NCBI GenBank assembly: GCA_037176705.1
Contig: CM073897.1
Location: 40,203,488-40,267,487 of the forward strand
DNA from: Molossus alvarezi
Lineage: Eukaryota > Chordata > Mammalia > Chiroptera > Molossidae
DNA: 64,000 nucleotides
Direction: 5' to 3'
The notes beneath the pieces are model-generated. The model ran no database searches. It saw nothing but the letters and a program-made list of their open reading frames with translations, and was not told where the DNA came from. Positions 33,011-44,759 of this stretch are shown here, piece by piece (the stretch's first letter is position 1; each line of letters opens with the position of its first letter). The position numbers and the translations under genes are program-made.

Positions 33011-35087
33011 CATTGCTCCTCCATATCCTATAACAAGTCTGAGGTTTCTTGCGTGAACTTCCTCAAACTGTTGGGTAGTAGGACAGCTCAGCCTTGTTCA
33101 TTAAACGTATCTGAGTCTCTTCAGGTTTAAACAGGCACCTTTTATTTAAAAGTCACTTTTGCTTTTGTGAAAAAGTTCAGTCTTTGAGAATTATGTCTTC
33201 CTCTTTTTCTCCTCAAAAATTGCATTGGAGACTTTGAAAGGGTGGTATAAATAGTACCTTTCTGCTTCACTCAGTGTTTGAACCAATTAAGAAATAAAGC
33301 AAAGAAGTGAATAAAATGACCAAAATACCAGTTATTTTTAAATCTAAAGCAATGTACCATTATTTTATATATTTTAGAAAGATAAATACTGCTAATTAAT
33401 ATTTGACGATAAGCTTTGTTATGATTTATAATTCTCTTAACACTATTAAAAGACACTTACATACTTAATTGTTCATATATTTTTATCATGATCAGCCTTC
33501 CCCATAAGAAAAAGATGAAGCTACTAAACTGGTGGTTTTCCTAAGCTTCTTGGCATTGGGAGATGGATTTTTTTTTTTTTTTTAAACTCAGATGGGTCAA
33601 TTTCTGAGCTTTTTCTGCATTGGTGCCTTTTGATCTATCAGAAGTCTTAGTGATGCTGCATTCTTAAACTATCTGGAAGCCATTGGTGCTGGCCTTTTCT
33701 CAATGATGTGGAAGTAACCTAATTGTAACTTCTGCTTCAAGGATGTTTATAAACATATCTGATCTAACTTCTCACTATATGGTTCCCAAAGCTTAAAACC
33801 AAACTTCAGCATTTTTTTCCAGTGTCTCTGACATTTATCCAGCAAGTTTTGACACTGGCACCTTTGATATTAGTAAGTGTGCTGGCACCTGGGCAACAGT
33901 GCCAGGCTCGGTTCCCTCTAAGGGCACGTACCTCGGTTGCAGTTTGTAAGGCCTTTGGTGGAGCAGGTTCAAAGAGATTCCTGACTTTGTGTTCTCTGAC
34001 TCCTTCTTGGTCTCTACTGCAGAGTGGCTTACCTGGTCTGCTCCCGCAATGTGATAGCACCCACTGCTGGGGTGGGAGACTCTGAATTCCCCCTGCTTCC
34101 CCAGGGGATCTTTAGAGGTCGAAGAGCTTTCTGGTGTCCCTGTACCACAACATGCAAGGATTCCCATTTGCTCAGCACCCCTCACTCCTCATAGTGGGAT
34201 GCAGTAGAGCTGCCACAGTCCACCATCTAGACACTTACCACGTTTCTGTGGCTTCATGCTACAGCCCCATGCCATCTTCATGATGCCACACACTGAGCTT
34301 CTGAGTCCTGAAAGCCTAGAGGCTTGATGCTACAGACTACCTAGGAAAGGGGGTCTCTGTACCTCTAATGTTCTCAGGGGTACCCAGATCTCATACCTCT
34401 CTGGACGTTCTATTATTCTCTGCTCTCTTAGACGGCACACAGAGGGAGCAAGTAAAGATACACTGTTCTTTGACCTTACAGTGTCTCTTTTATTGCCTGT
34501 TCTCCCCCATGGTTAAAAGGGCTCGATTTCAACCTTTTTTCCTTTGGTGTTGGAATATCCCTCCTTCTTTGTATCCCCTCTTTTCTCTAGTTACATAATG
34601 GCCAAGGAACATGATTAAAGGGTAGGGTAATCATATGATTTGTTATTCAAATTAGGATAACTTTGAGTGAGAATGAGGACATTATTTTTAATTACATTGA
34701 GAAAATAGGCATAAACTAGGAACAACCAGGCATGGTGGATAGTGTGACGTGCCACCCATATATGCCTTCAGAAAGATGGAGTCATCTGAGGTTAACGTAT
34801 CACTTGTGCCCCCCCCCCTCTTGCTGAGCAACCATTATCCCATTGACCAGTCCTGTCTGCGTGTGTCTGTGTGCACATGCCTGTGTAAATGCCTGGACGC
34901 TTCAACTCTGCTCAGGGCTATTTTATAGGGTCATCTCACTTTCAGAACTCCCTGTAGAATTGTCTGGGGCCTATACATGAAAATTGCATTTCAGCTCTTC
35001 CCTTCCGTTCCAGAAGTGTAAGTCCCTGAGGTACTCTCGAATCCACTTCTCCTTTTCTCTGACTTCCACTGCCCATCTTCAAGTCTG
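33011..35087. other. Largely unique sequence; contains an orphan SINE fragment
   Basis: 33011-33880 is AT-rich and featureless. 33960-34610 is more GC-rich, with open frames on both strands (33822-34085 +, 33835-34185 -, 34368-34598 +) but no recognised product. 34620-34760 may be an old DNA-transposon relic ('aggcataaactaggaacaac'). Confidence 0.35.
33906..33948 (+). repeat. Orphan 43-bp internal piece of a younger VES SINE
   Basis: 'taagggcacgtacctcggtt' and 'gcagtttgt' equal the middle of the younger VES (compare 6308-6338). The SINE head and tail are both missing, and neither side has an A-tail or TSD. Confidence 0.85.
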
Positions 35088-35224
35088 CTTCTGAGGTGAG
35101 GTGAGGACAAGTCTTGATTCTGATAGAAAAGTAAGAGTCTTTTAAGGCCTCCAAAGTGTGAAGAAAATTTTATGGCATAGAAAACAACTCATGCGAAGAC
35201 ATAGAGATATTATAGACCTCAGGG
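35088..35224 (+). repeat. 137-bp duplication, copy 1
   Basis: Identical to 36297-36433 except for one base (A at 35199, G at 36408). It contains no recognised repeat family. Confidence 0.97.
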
Positions 35225-35700
35225 GAACCTACCTGAAACACTAGGCAAATTGAGATGTATGGCCACACTCTTGATAGGAGACATCTTACAGCATGTAAAT
35301 TACACCCCAAAAAGCCTAACTACACACACATGTGCACATGCGCGCGCACACACACACACGGGCATGACATTTGCAAAATATTGGAAAGTAAAATTTGAAT
35401 AACATCCCCATTGCTATGTGATGTAGGGAACAACCTACCCTCACCTAATAATTTAATGAGAATTGACAGAGAATTTAATGAGAAAGCAAGACTTACATTT
35501 GATAATATAAGATGCAGGTGATCCTGGCTTTTTTTCCTTTCCTTTTCCCCATTCGTCCTCAAAAATGAGAATTTGAATCTTTACAAAATATGTGATTTAC
35601 TCTTTACAACCTTTGAGATATCCTGAAGCCTCATTATAGTATTCTTCATTATAGAATAGAATTCAGAACACACCCAAAGTGTTAATTTCCAACTTATTGA
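35225..35700. other. Unique-looking sequence with short (AC)n near 35331-35359
   Basis: No gene seen. The AC tract has CpG-like 'gcgcgc' in its centre. Confidence 0.45.
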
Positions 35701-35712
35701 AAGGACCTTATT

Positions 35713-35933
35713 GCCTGGCTAGTGTGGCTCAGTGGTTGAGCATCAACCCATGTAGTACCAAGAGGTTGCCGGTTAGATTTTTGGTCAGGGTACATGCACA
35801 GGTTGTGGGCCCAATCCCCAGTGGGGGGAATTCAGGAGGCAGCCAGTCGATGTTCTCTCTCATTAATGTTTCTATCTCTCTCCTCCACTCCTTTTCTCTC
35901 TAAAATCAACAAAGAAAAAAAAATATTAAAAAA
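35713..35933 (+). mobile_element. VES SINE (classical form)
   Basis: 'gcctggctagtgtggctcag' to 'ctctctaaaatcaac' plus an A-rich tail. Imperfect TSD 'aaggaccttatt' / 'aaggacttcatt' at 35701-35712 and 35934-35945. Confidence 0.93.
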
Positions 35934-36059
35934 AAGGACTTCATTAATCATGTTATATCACATGAAAGGCTGACTTATTGTAAGAACCTCAGCTAAATGT
36001 AATAACAAAGATCTCACTTAGCATGAAAGCAGTACTTGTTTTTAAAGAAATTGCCACCC

Positions 36060-36190
36060 CCATTCATTCATTCAACATACACTTATTTGTTAGATGTCTA
36101 CCATAAGGACACTACTTGTCAAAGGTATAGAAATTAATACTATAATTTTATTCTTGCCCTCTAAAAACACATTGCTTAGGAATGAAAATA
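36060..36190 (-). repeat. L2 3' end, inverted
   Basis: 'cattcattcattcaacatac' then 'ttgttagatgtctaccataa' is a reversed L2 terminus. Confidence 0.6.
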
Positions 36191-36296
36191 GATATGTCAT
36201 TGAGCATTTTAAATAACATCAAATACTCTGATGCAGGAGTACCTGGGTACTATGGGAATTAGAGCAATTAAACATGCAGAAAACAATCATGGAAAT

Positions 36297-36433
36297 CTTC
36301 TGAGGTGAGGTGAGGACAAGTCTTGATTCTGATAGAAAAGTAAGAGTCTTTTAAGGCCTCCAAAGTGTGAAGAAAATTTTATGGCATAGAAAACAACTCA
36401 TGCGAAGGCATAGAGATATTATAGACCTCAGGG
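36297..36433 (+). repeat. 137-bp duplication, copy 2
   Basis: Second copy of 35088-35224, offset 1209 bp, 136/137 identical by eye. There is no A-tail, TIR or LTR structure at its borders. Confidence 0.97.
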
Positions 36434-36529
36434 TCTGCAGTAATCCACAAGTAATTTTGTAGGTCAGGAGTATACTGTTTGTGCATGGGGGAAGTAATGG
36501 AAAGGGCTGGAAGAGGTAATAAGAATAAT

Positions 36530-36770
36530 TAACCTTTACTTAACTCCTACTGTCAACAGACCAACGTTCCAAGTATATTGCTTACATTCTTATTAGTCTC
36601 TCACAACAGCTCTGTGAGTTAGGCACTATGATTATCCCCTATTTTATAAGTGTTGAAATGGTAGCACCGCATCATTTGTCTAATATCACATTTAAAGCAA
36701 GGGACTAAACCAGGATTTTAGCCGAGGTGGTCTGGCTCCACATGCTATGTTCTAATCCCATGCTCTACCC
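36530..36770 (-). repeat. MIR-like relic
   Basis: 'acagctctgtgagttaggca', 'cccctattttataagtgttg' and 'gggactaaaccaggatttta' follow an inverted MIR. Confidence 0.7.
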
Positions 36771-37163
36771 TCTCATGATTTTGAAGGTGATATAATACCG
36801 CTGTAAATCATTATTCAAATTGGGTGCAAATCAATGGGAAGAACTAAATTATTCACTCATGTAAGATCTGTGGGTGATATTATTAGAGCTGCGCTGGGAA
36901 TACAAATGTCATTGGAAAGGAGACGCATGTAGTGTCCATCAGCAGGATTTTAAAAGTGCACCCTTTACAATTTGGAGATGATCAACTTCATAAGTATAGT
37001 CTTTAAAGGATAAATGTTGAAGACTGATTTTATCTAAAATTACGTTTGACAACATTAGATAGACGTAATTTCAAATCATGGCCCTGCCTCTCACCAAGAT
37101 TTGAGACAGATCACCTAACTTCTCAGCCACAAATTTCTATACTTTACAATGGGGTGGAGGAGG
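36771..37163. other. Unique-looking sequence, no gene seen
   Basis: No repeat or exon recognised. Confidence 0.4.
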
Positions 37164-37356
37164 ACCCAGCTGGAGTGGCTCAGTGGTTGAGCATTGACCC
37201 ATGCACCCAGAGGTCGCCAGTTCAATTCCCGGACAAGGCACACACCCAGGTTGTGGGCCAAATTCCCAGTGAGGGTCTTGCAGGAGGCAGCCAATTTATG
37301 TTCTCTCTCATTGACGTTTCTATCTCTCTCTCTTCCCTTCCTCTCTCTCTAAAATC

Positions 37357-37388
<32 letters not shown>
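37164..37388 (+). mobile_element. VES SINE (classical form) with (AAT)n tail
   Basis: 'ccagctggagtggctcagtg' to 'tctctctaaaatc'. The tail has expanded into about nine AAT units, and a (TG)n tract starts soon after at 37395. Confidence 0.92.
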
Positions 37389-37446
37389 GAGAATGGTGTG
37401 TGTGTGTGTGTGTAAGAGCTTTTGTGATGATTAAAATTTACAAAGT

Positions 37447-37960
37447 TATTTTTAAATCAATTTTTACTTTTTAAGTATAGTTGTCATACAATATTATATT
37501 ACTTTCAGGTGTACACCCCAGTGATTAGACATTATGTAACTTACTGAATGTTCATCCCGTTAAATCTCAGACCCTTCTGATGCCATGCATAGTTATTAGA
37601 CTATTATTAACTATATATTCTAGACTGTACTTTACATCCCCATGAGTATTCTGTAACTATTTGTACTACTTAATCCTTTTACCTCTCCCATCCCCCTACT
37701 TCCCTCCAGTCTGGCAACCCTCAAAATGCTCTGTGTCTATTAGTCTGTTTCTGTCCTGCTTGGTTAGTTTATTTTGATATTTAGATTCAATTGTTGGTAG
37801 ATAGGTGTGTATTGTTCATATTATATATATATATTTTTTTCTTCTGCTGCTTGAAGAAGACCCTTTAACATTTCATGTGATACTGGTTTGGTGGTGATGA
37901 ACTCCTCTAGCTTTTTCTTGTCTGGGAAGCTCTTCATCTGTCCTTTGATTCTACTTCCTG
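37447..37960 (-). mobile_element. HAL1-type element, 5'-truncated
   Basis: Minus-strand 3'UTR ('agtatagttgtcatacaata', 'ctttcaggtgtacacccca') is joined directly to ORF1 C-terminal coding text ('gatgaactcctctagctttt', 'tgtctgggaagctcttcatc'), with no ORF2 between. The same arrangement is seen in the complete HAL1 at 55.4 kb. Truncated within ORF1. Confidence 0.75.
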
Positions 37961-38471
37961 AAATCTTGTAGGCTCTTAATAAATGCTAGTTGCCTTTTCT
38001 TGTGACCATACAGAATACTTTTTAATAATAAGTAGTTTTAGGTGACTAAGGATTAAAATGCTAGAGACTGGCAAGCCCCAGCCTTTTTCTGAGGAATATG
38101 TTTTTGCTTTTGGATGTGCATTAAAAAAATACGCCTTCCACGGCAGTCATTTTGTTTAAGACTCAGTAACTTTGACCTTACCAAGTCAATATTGTTGTTT
38201 GCATTCCTTGAGTTTGTAAGAAAACAAGGTCTCGTGCACTGAAGCAAATCTTTTTCTGTCTCCCTTGATCTACTTTTCCTGCCTTGAAGAAATGTTTCAT
38301 GTATTTGACTCCGCTATTTATATCTCAACTCACAGTTGTTACCAGATTTGCATGTTCGCATTCACATTTCCATTTGTAAGATTTATATAGAGCATGTCCT
38401 TTGCATAAGTGCACAACATAAAATACAGACTTACATAAAGAATAACATGTTTATTTTTTTTTCCCTCTAAG
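37961..38471. other. Unique-looking sequence, no gene seen
   Basis: No repeat recognised; ends in a T-rich, C/T tract before the next entry. Confidence 0.4.
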
Positions 38472-38767
38472 AATATATGAGCCCTGAACATAAATTCAAT
38501 AATGACACTCCACTGGGAAAAATATTTCCAAGTGTTAAGAAGCCATGTGGGGAACTGAAAAACTGGAATTTTCCCAGTAAGAAGAGCAGTGGATCAATTC
38601 TTTCAGGGCAGGGCAGAGTGAAGGCAGCCAAGAATAGCTCCAATCAGGAAGAGAACATGAAGACTGTGGGGCTGAGCAAGCCACAAGAGGGAATGTCAGA
38701 TTCTGGAGAACGAGTAAGCAGGGGGCAGCTTGGTAATCATTATCAGCTTATAGACAGTCACAGGTGA
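38472..38767 (+). other. Open frame between splice-like signals; weak exon candidate
   Basis: A pyrimidine tract ending 'tttttttccctctaag' (38471) precedes a frame open for 97 codons. It contains Met at 38477 and Lys/Ser-rich text (KIFPSVKKPCGELKNW, GQGRVKAAKNSSNQEE). The frame stops with TGA exactly at a donor-like CACAG|gtgaaa (38763/38764). It is non-repetitive. The acceptor is AAG rather than CAG/TAG, and a frame of this length is not rare in 64 kb. It could be chance. Confidence 0.2.
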
Positions 38768-38849
38768 AAACAGAGAATAGAGTCAACAGGTTGTTGCTGA
38801 TAAAAGCCAGAAGTTCATGGGGGAAAGGAGGATTCTTAGGCAGATGTGT

Positions 38850-39099
38850 CCTGGTCCCCAGGGATACCTGCCATGTGACCATGGGCAGTTTGTGTAATAT
38901 TTCTGAGTCTGTTTCCCTACCTATAATAACTAAGATTATGCTTACTTTATAGTGCTATTTTGAGTGTTACTGTGACATTAAAATTTAAAGTATGTAGCAA
39001 TGGTTTTTTTTGTTTTTTTTTATCCTCACCCGAGGACATTTTTTTTTTTTTTAATATTTTGTTCAGATAGAGTGGGAGGGAGGGGGAGAGAGATAGAGA

Positions 39100-39136
<37 letters not shown>

Positions 39137-39345
39137 CGATGTGAAAGGGACACACTGAGTAGTTGCCAATCGCACAACCCAACCAGGGCCGGGGACAAAC
39201 TGCAACCAAGGTACGTGCCCTTAGCGGGAACCGAACCCGGGTCTCTGGGGACCGCAGGCCGATGCTCTAACCGCTGAGCCAAACAGGCCAGGGCTGTAGC
39301 AATGTTTTTATAATATGAAAGATTCTCAATAGATGGTAGGTATTA
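38850..39345 (+). repeat. MIR relic interrupted by a VES SINE
   Basis: 'ccatgtgaccatgggcagtt' and 'gtctgtttccctacctataa' before the SINE, and 'gattctcaatagatggtagg' after it, are in MIR order. Confidence 0.65.
38993..39304 (-). mobile_element. VES SINE, younger form, with TSD
   Basis: Body 39003-39294, 'tatcctcacccgaggacat' to 'gctgagccaaacaggccagg'. It contains a long (GA)n tract (39090-39131). TSD 'tgtagcaatg' at 38993-39002 and 39295-39304. Confidence 0.96.
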
Positions 39346-40399
39346 TACTTATCAAAGTCAACATTTTAAATCTATAAAGATGGTAAAAGAGAGAAGAGAA
39401 ACAGAGAGGTTCAACTGTATATTTAACTTTTGACTTCTTAAGTCTTATTCAAACCTGCCTTTTTTCTTTTTTTTGGCTGTTAAAGATATCATAGCCATCT
39501 TATTGTGGCATATTATCATTTCATTTTTAAATATTACTCTGTCTGCAACCCCTAAAACAGACTGCTTTCTGTCATCAAGATCTGTGAAAACTAGTGGTCT
39601 TCTTTTTAATAATGCTGTGATACACGAGCCCAAAGCACAGCAATTCAGCATTCTGAAATACTTCTTTCTTTTATCTGTTGACCAAAGTTAGTTCAACATT
39701 TTTTTTTCCTAAAAGAAAAATGGAATCAATGCTAATTATATTATTTGTTCTTCTACAAGATTGGTTTGACTTGTGTAGATTTGATTGAACACATTACTGG
39801 AAATAATATGCATATCTAATAATCTGTATTAGTTATCCCTAAGTACCCTAAGAGAAAAATTGCCATGTCTCAGTGATTTGATATAATAAAAGTTATTTCT
39901 CATTCACCAAGTGACCAGTACAAATAAAGTGGGAAAAGAAAGGGGTATCTGTGCTTGAGAAACCTAGCCAACAGACATTCTGCCCCTTCAACATTTGGCT
40001 TCCAGGATCACCCTGGATTTTGACAGTTGGCTAGCATAAAGAAAAATACTAACAACAACAGCAATAAAGCATCGCTCAGGAGGTTGTGCCAGGCATGGAA
40101 TTGTTGTACATTTGATCCATTCATATTACTTGGTCAAAAGTCAGATATGGCTCTATCTAAATTCAAAGGAGCTTAAGACATATAGGATGAGACTGACTGA
40201 CATTTCTATGCCATGAAAAGAAAGCATGAATCTTTGGTGATCAGATTACCATTAACACCACAGCTCATTGTTTGGATTTTTAATCTGCTGAACATCCAAT
40301 GAAGAGCTGTTTGGCTAGGGATGGATGACATTCCTTTATTATACTGAAGTCTGCTCTTATCTTTTCAAATATTCAGAAATGGCAAAGAAGGTTGAAGCC
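39346..40399. other. Unique-looking sequence, no gene seen
   Basis: Overlapping frames on both strands near 39445-39691 have no recognised content. Confidence 0.4.
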
Positions 40400-40640
40400 C
40401 TATCTTTGGTATTAAACAGACTTGGGTTTGAGTAGTAGCTCTCAGGTCCTTACTAGCTGAGTGTCTTGTATTTTCTGAGTCTGGTTACTTCATCTTTAAA
40501 ATTGTGAGACTACCACAGACCTTGCCAATGTTTATATGAGATCTGGACATAAAATATGTAAAATATGCAAATCAGCTATCAGAGTGTCTAGCACAAAAAG
40601 GGTGCTTAGTAACTGTGAGATGTTGCTGCAATTGTTATTT
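40400..40640 (+). repeat. MIR SINE relic
   Basis: 'acttgggtttgagtagtagc', 'gttacttcatctttaaaatt' and 'agggtgcttagtaactgtga' follow MIR order. Confidence 0.7.
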
Positions 40641-41382
40641 GCATTAATATCAAGTAAGTGATGATTTTCAAAGACTACATAATGAATAACATTGTTGATA
40701 TTCTTAAGGTAGCCCATGCACCTTAATATCACTTTTAAATCAATGGGGGCATACTGATAAAGGGTTTGTCATAGACCTGTTAAATATTGTTGGCCTTCAG
40801 AGTTCAAGCTTATATAGATGATGTTTTAATTTCTTCACTCAGCAATGGTTCCACCTGGATTACTTTAGAGCTGTGTTGGCAGGCAATAAAAATGAATTGT
40901 CATTGTTGCTTGTAGTATTTAAGTATTAGTAAATAAATTACTCAGTACATTATCTTCAACTTTTTGGAAATAACAAAATATTTGTGATCATGCATATGGC
41001 ACCCATGGTCTTCATGAACATCTCATACACTCTCAGATATTTATTTTTCTAATATTTAAGATAATTAGGAAAAAAAAAAACTCTGGATAATTTGACACAC
41101 CCAGTGATTACTTCGTATTTGAACATAAGAAAGTATGTGCAATGCATACTGTGACTATGTTCTGAAATGCTATCTTCTGGTAGTGGAAGTAACTTCTGAA
41201 ATGTTTAATGGTAATTTTAACCTTCACACTTATTTGCTGAAGAATAAAGTTAGGAATTAATTTCTCCTGATGGCAAGCATTCAAGCATAGTTGAATTTCT
41301 CTAAGCTCTATTTCAACTCCAACTTCAGGAAAATAATTTAACCTCTACTAGTCTAAGTTAACTTGTCTCTAAAAGGGAACTG
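40641..41382. other. Unique-looking sequence, no gene seen
   Basis: No repeat or exon recognised. Confidence 0.4.
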
Positions 41383-41903
41383 ACTCTCTCTCTCTCTTTC
41401 TGTACCTTCTTCTTCTTTCTCTCTCTCTAAAACTAAAAAATAACCTGGCTGGTGTGGCTCAGTGGTTGAGGGTCGACCCATGCACCAAGAGGTCCCCAGT
41501 TTGATTCCCAGTAAGAGTACATGCTCAAGTTGTGGGCCTGATCCCCATTTGGGAGTATGTAGGAGGTGGCCAATTGACATTTATCTCATCAATGTTTCTA
41601 TCTCTTTCTCCCTCTCCCTTCCTCTCTCTAAAAAAAAAATCAATGAAGAAAAAAATAAAATAAAATAAGAAATGAATTTATAAAAGCTCTAGTTGGGTAG
41701 CTCAGCTGGTTAGAACATGGTCCCAATATGCCAAGTTTGCGGGTTCGATCATCTCCAGTCAGGGAACATAGAAGAAACAACCAATGAATGCATAATTAAG
41801 TAGGCAAACAATTTGATCTCTCTTTCTTTCTCTCTCTTGTACTCTGTCTCTCTCTCTCTCTAAAAAAATCAAATTTAAAAAATTATAAAAATAAATAAAT
41901 AAA
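41383..41903 (+). mobile_element. Cluster of three SINE units
   Basis: 41383-41442 is a tail-like pyrimidine tract ending in an A-rich stretch, probably a 5'-truncated SINE. 41444-41660 is a classical VES ('cctggctggtgtggctcagt' to 'cttcctctctct' plus A-run). 41685-41903 is the GAACAACA-type variant ('tagctcagctggttagaac', 'caaccaatgaatgcataatt'). All face the same way. Confidence 0.85.
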
Positions 41904-42959
41904 AGGGAAGTGATGGTATCCAACACACAGAGATTGAAACCATTCAGAACACCCCAAAGACAAATTGGATGCTCCAAACATGTTAGTTATATTCACATTT
42001 AAGTCTGAAGATGCTACAATCCTATGATAGTATTCAAATTTTCATTTTAGAAAGTTTTATAATTTTTTGTTGTGAAAAAGGTTTACCCTCTATAAAAGCC
42101 ACTAAATGTAGAATTCTAGAATGCACTCTAAAGAACACCATAAATGCCCTGTTTGCTTGGTACTATTTGCACATGTTTTCCAACACAATTTACTAGGGGA
42201 TGAGATGAGATAAGCAGAGATGTTTGTTATCAAACTCTGTTGCTCACATTTTGGCTACATCAGTGAAAGCAGTTTTCTGGATTCTAAGTGCTAGAAAATG
42301 AATTATTGAAGTGTGAAAGCGGAACAGTGTACTGGAAATTGCAAAACACGCAGTAGCTGACTGGCCTGCCTTATCAGAGAAGCTGGTTTTGTTAAAACTT
42401 CAGTGGTTAAAATTTAAAGGTACTTCTGCCTGCTATTAGCAGCAAATGCTTTACCCCATCTTTCCTACTTCTTGCCCCTGAAAAATAAAAAATCCCATAG
42501 CTAATATCTTGTAAATGTTAATGCATTCAGTATCATTTCCTGTACTAGCTCCTGCATTTTAATTGCCATATAGTCTAAAGTGGTGACTATATTTTGCAAA
42601 CCTCAAATTGGGACACTTCCTGACACATAGTCTCACCCTAGGCTATAAACTGTGTCAGGAAAATAAGCAAGTCGAGCCACAGACTAAAACCACAGGTGGT
42701 AAAACCACTAATTAGCCTTGTGACATCAACCAAGGCTCTTCATTCCTTGGACAACGTGCTTATCTAGAAAATCAGGAAAATAGACACAAAATGTGCAAGG
42801 CATTCTGTAGGCATTCATTATCAGAGAAATACAGGAATTTCTGGAGCATAACATGTATAATTAGAACTGTAGTGGATTTCTGGAGTATTTCTAAGCAGTG
42901 TGTTCTAGAACTTAAACTGAAAGAAAATAAAAGAGGAGAGGGTGACAAAAAAAAAAAAA
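41904..42959. other. Unique-looking sequence, no gene seen
   Basis: No repeat or exon recognised; a poly(A) run is at 42948. Confidence 0.4.
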
Positions 42960-43285
42960 GACTGAACACTTACTAGGTGTCAGCTATTGAGAAAAAGCCA
43001 ATATTTACAGCAATTAACTTAATTGTTTTAACAATCCTGTTGTGAATGTTTCAGTTTTATGGATGAAGAAATAGAAGCTTCGGGTATAGACGACAATGCT
43101 GGGGGTTGGGGGGTTGGATGAGGAAGAGGATTTCTAGGGGGGTAAAAGGAGAAACATCTGTAACAGAAATAAACTAATAAAAATTGTAAAAAAAAGAAAT
43201 AGAAGCTTCAAACAATTAAATAACCTGTGCAGAGTCACACAAATTCTAAATTGTAGAATCAGAATTTAAACCTGGTCATGGCCTT
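42960..43285 (-). repeat. MIR relic interrupted by a 112-bp L1 stub
   Basis: 'acttactaggtgtcagctat' and 'cagttttatggatgaagaaa' before the insert, and 'aataacctgtgcagagtcac' and 'agaatttaaacctggtcatg' after it, form one inverted MIR. Confidence 0.75.
43066..43209 (+). mobile_element. Very short L1 3' end insertion (112 bp) with TSD
   Basis: Body 43082-43193 ends with the L1 3'UTR text 'aaaggagaaacatctgtaac' plus an A-rich tail, the same as 23750 and, inverted, 44547. Perfect 16-bp TSD 'aagaaatagaagcttc' at 43066-43081 and 43194-43209. Confidence 0.95.
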
Positions 43286-43339
43286 TTGGTAAAACTAAGT
43301 TAAACTATTTCAAGTGTGTTGTTTATTTTTTTCCAAACA

Positions 43340-44182
43340 ATTAAAATATATTATTTCAACACCAACCAATTCTACCCAGCACCAACTGGGTTCCGTCAAT
43401 TCAATTGAATGCCAACAGTAACTACTTGGAATTAGTGCAGATTTTCAGGTTCTACAGGTTAAGGGTCCAGTCCCACAGGACTGCCCCGGCTTCAGATGTC
43501 AGCAGCAAATGGGGTCCCCAGGCACCTGCATCTGCCTGCCTGAATATAAATTCAGATGTTCCCACTACTCTGTCTCTCTGGTTGGATAATTTGCTAGAAT
43601 GACTCACAGAACTCAGAAAAGTGCTATATTTACAATTACTATTTTATTATAAAGGATACAGTGCAGATGAACCAAATAGAAGAGATGTATAGGGTAAGGC
43701 ATGGAGGGAGGGTGGGACTGTAGGTAGCTGGACACAGACCTTTCATGTCCTCTTTGGGCATACCACTCACCCAGGACACGCAAATGGTCATCAGCCTGGA
43801 AGTTCCCTCAAACCTCATTGTTTCAGGGTTTGTATCAAAGTTTCATATTTCATAGGCATGACTGATTAAATCATTGCCCATTGTGACTGCATTTAATCTC
43901 TAGTCTCTCACACCTCCCCAGAGATGGGGGAGTGGGGGTAAAGCTGATAGTTCTAACCTTCTAATCATGGGATGGATTACTCTGTAATTAAAACTATCTT
44001 AAAGTGATCTAGAGGCCCACCAAGAGTCACCTCATTAGCATAACTCAGATATGAACAAAAGGAGCTTGTTATGAAAAATAAAAGATAAGTCTCATCATTC
44101 GTGAAATTCCAAGGATTTTAGGAACTCTGTGTCAGAAACCAAAAACAAAGACCAAATAAATATTTTTGTTTATTATACCACC
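43340..44182 (-). mobile_element. ERVL-class solitary LTR (MLT2-like)
   Basis: On the minus strand the order matches the MLT2-type LTR: 'tatttggtctttg' near 44155, 'aggtgactcttggtgggcct' near 44010, then 'ataataaaat' (polyadenylation-like) near 43650 and 'gttctgtgagtcattctagc' near 43600. No gag, pol or env is attached. It is an old retroviral LTR relic. A 30-bp segment of it (43883-43912) reappears inside a SINE at 51482. Confidence 0.7.
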
Positions 44183-44759
44183 ACTACCCATTCTTTCAAT
44201 GTGGATCACAGAAACTTTTCCCATTCATATGTTTAAATTCATCAAATAGGGCCTCTTGGTTCAGAGACAATAAATGATATAACAAACTAAGTTCAGGTGC
44301 TTCAAGGTTGAAATATATCAATCTGGATGACCAGGTTCTTGTGCTAGCAAAGACATTCATTCCTGATGCATGCAAGTTGGAGACCAACCTCAGTACCATT
44401 TGGCTAACAGAGCAAATGTATGTCTAAAGACCATGTATTTTATTTCTTTCTTTATTTCTATTTTAGAAAAACTTATTTATTTGTATATACATATTCAAGC
44501 TTACATATTATTTTTTATATTTTTTATTAACTAATTTATTTTTGTTACAGATGTTTCTCCTTTTCCCCCCACTGATACCTCCCTCCCCCTCCCTCCCCGC
44601 CCTGTCCCCAGCTTTGTTGTCCATGTCCATTGTTCATACATACATGAATGTAAGTTCTGTGGTTTATCTCTCCCCCCCACCCCCTCTTCTGGAGATTGTC
44701 AGTCTGTACCCCACTTCCATATCCCTGGGACTACCCCATTCCTCGGACTGTTATGTTCA

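Noticed and set aside
33822..34185. Overlapping frames on both strands, 84-116 codons
   Set aside because: Part of the translated text comes from an orphan SINE fragment. The frames conflict with each other and show no known domain.
43340..44182. Complete endogenous retrovirus
   Set aside because: Only one LTR-like segment is present, with no gag, pol or env sequence on either side, so a solitary LTR relic is the most that can be claimed.
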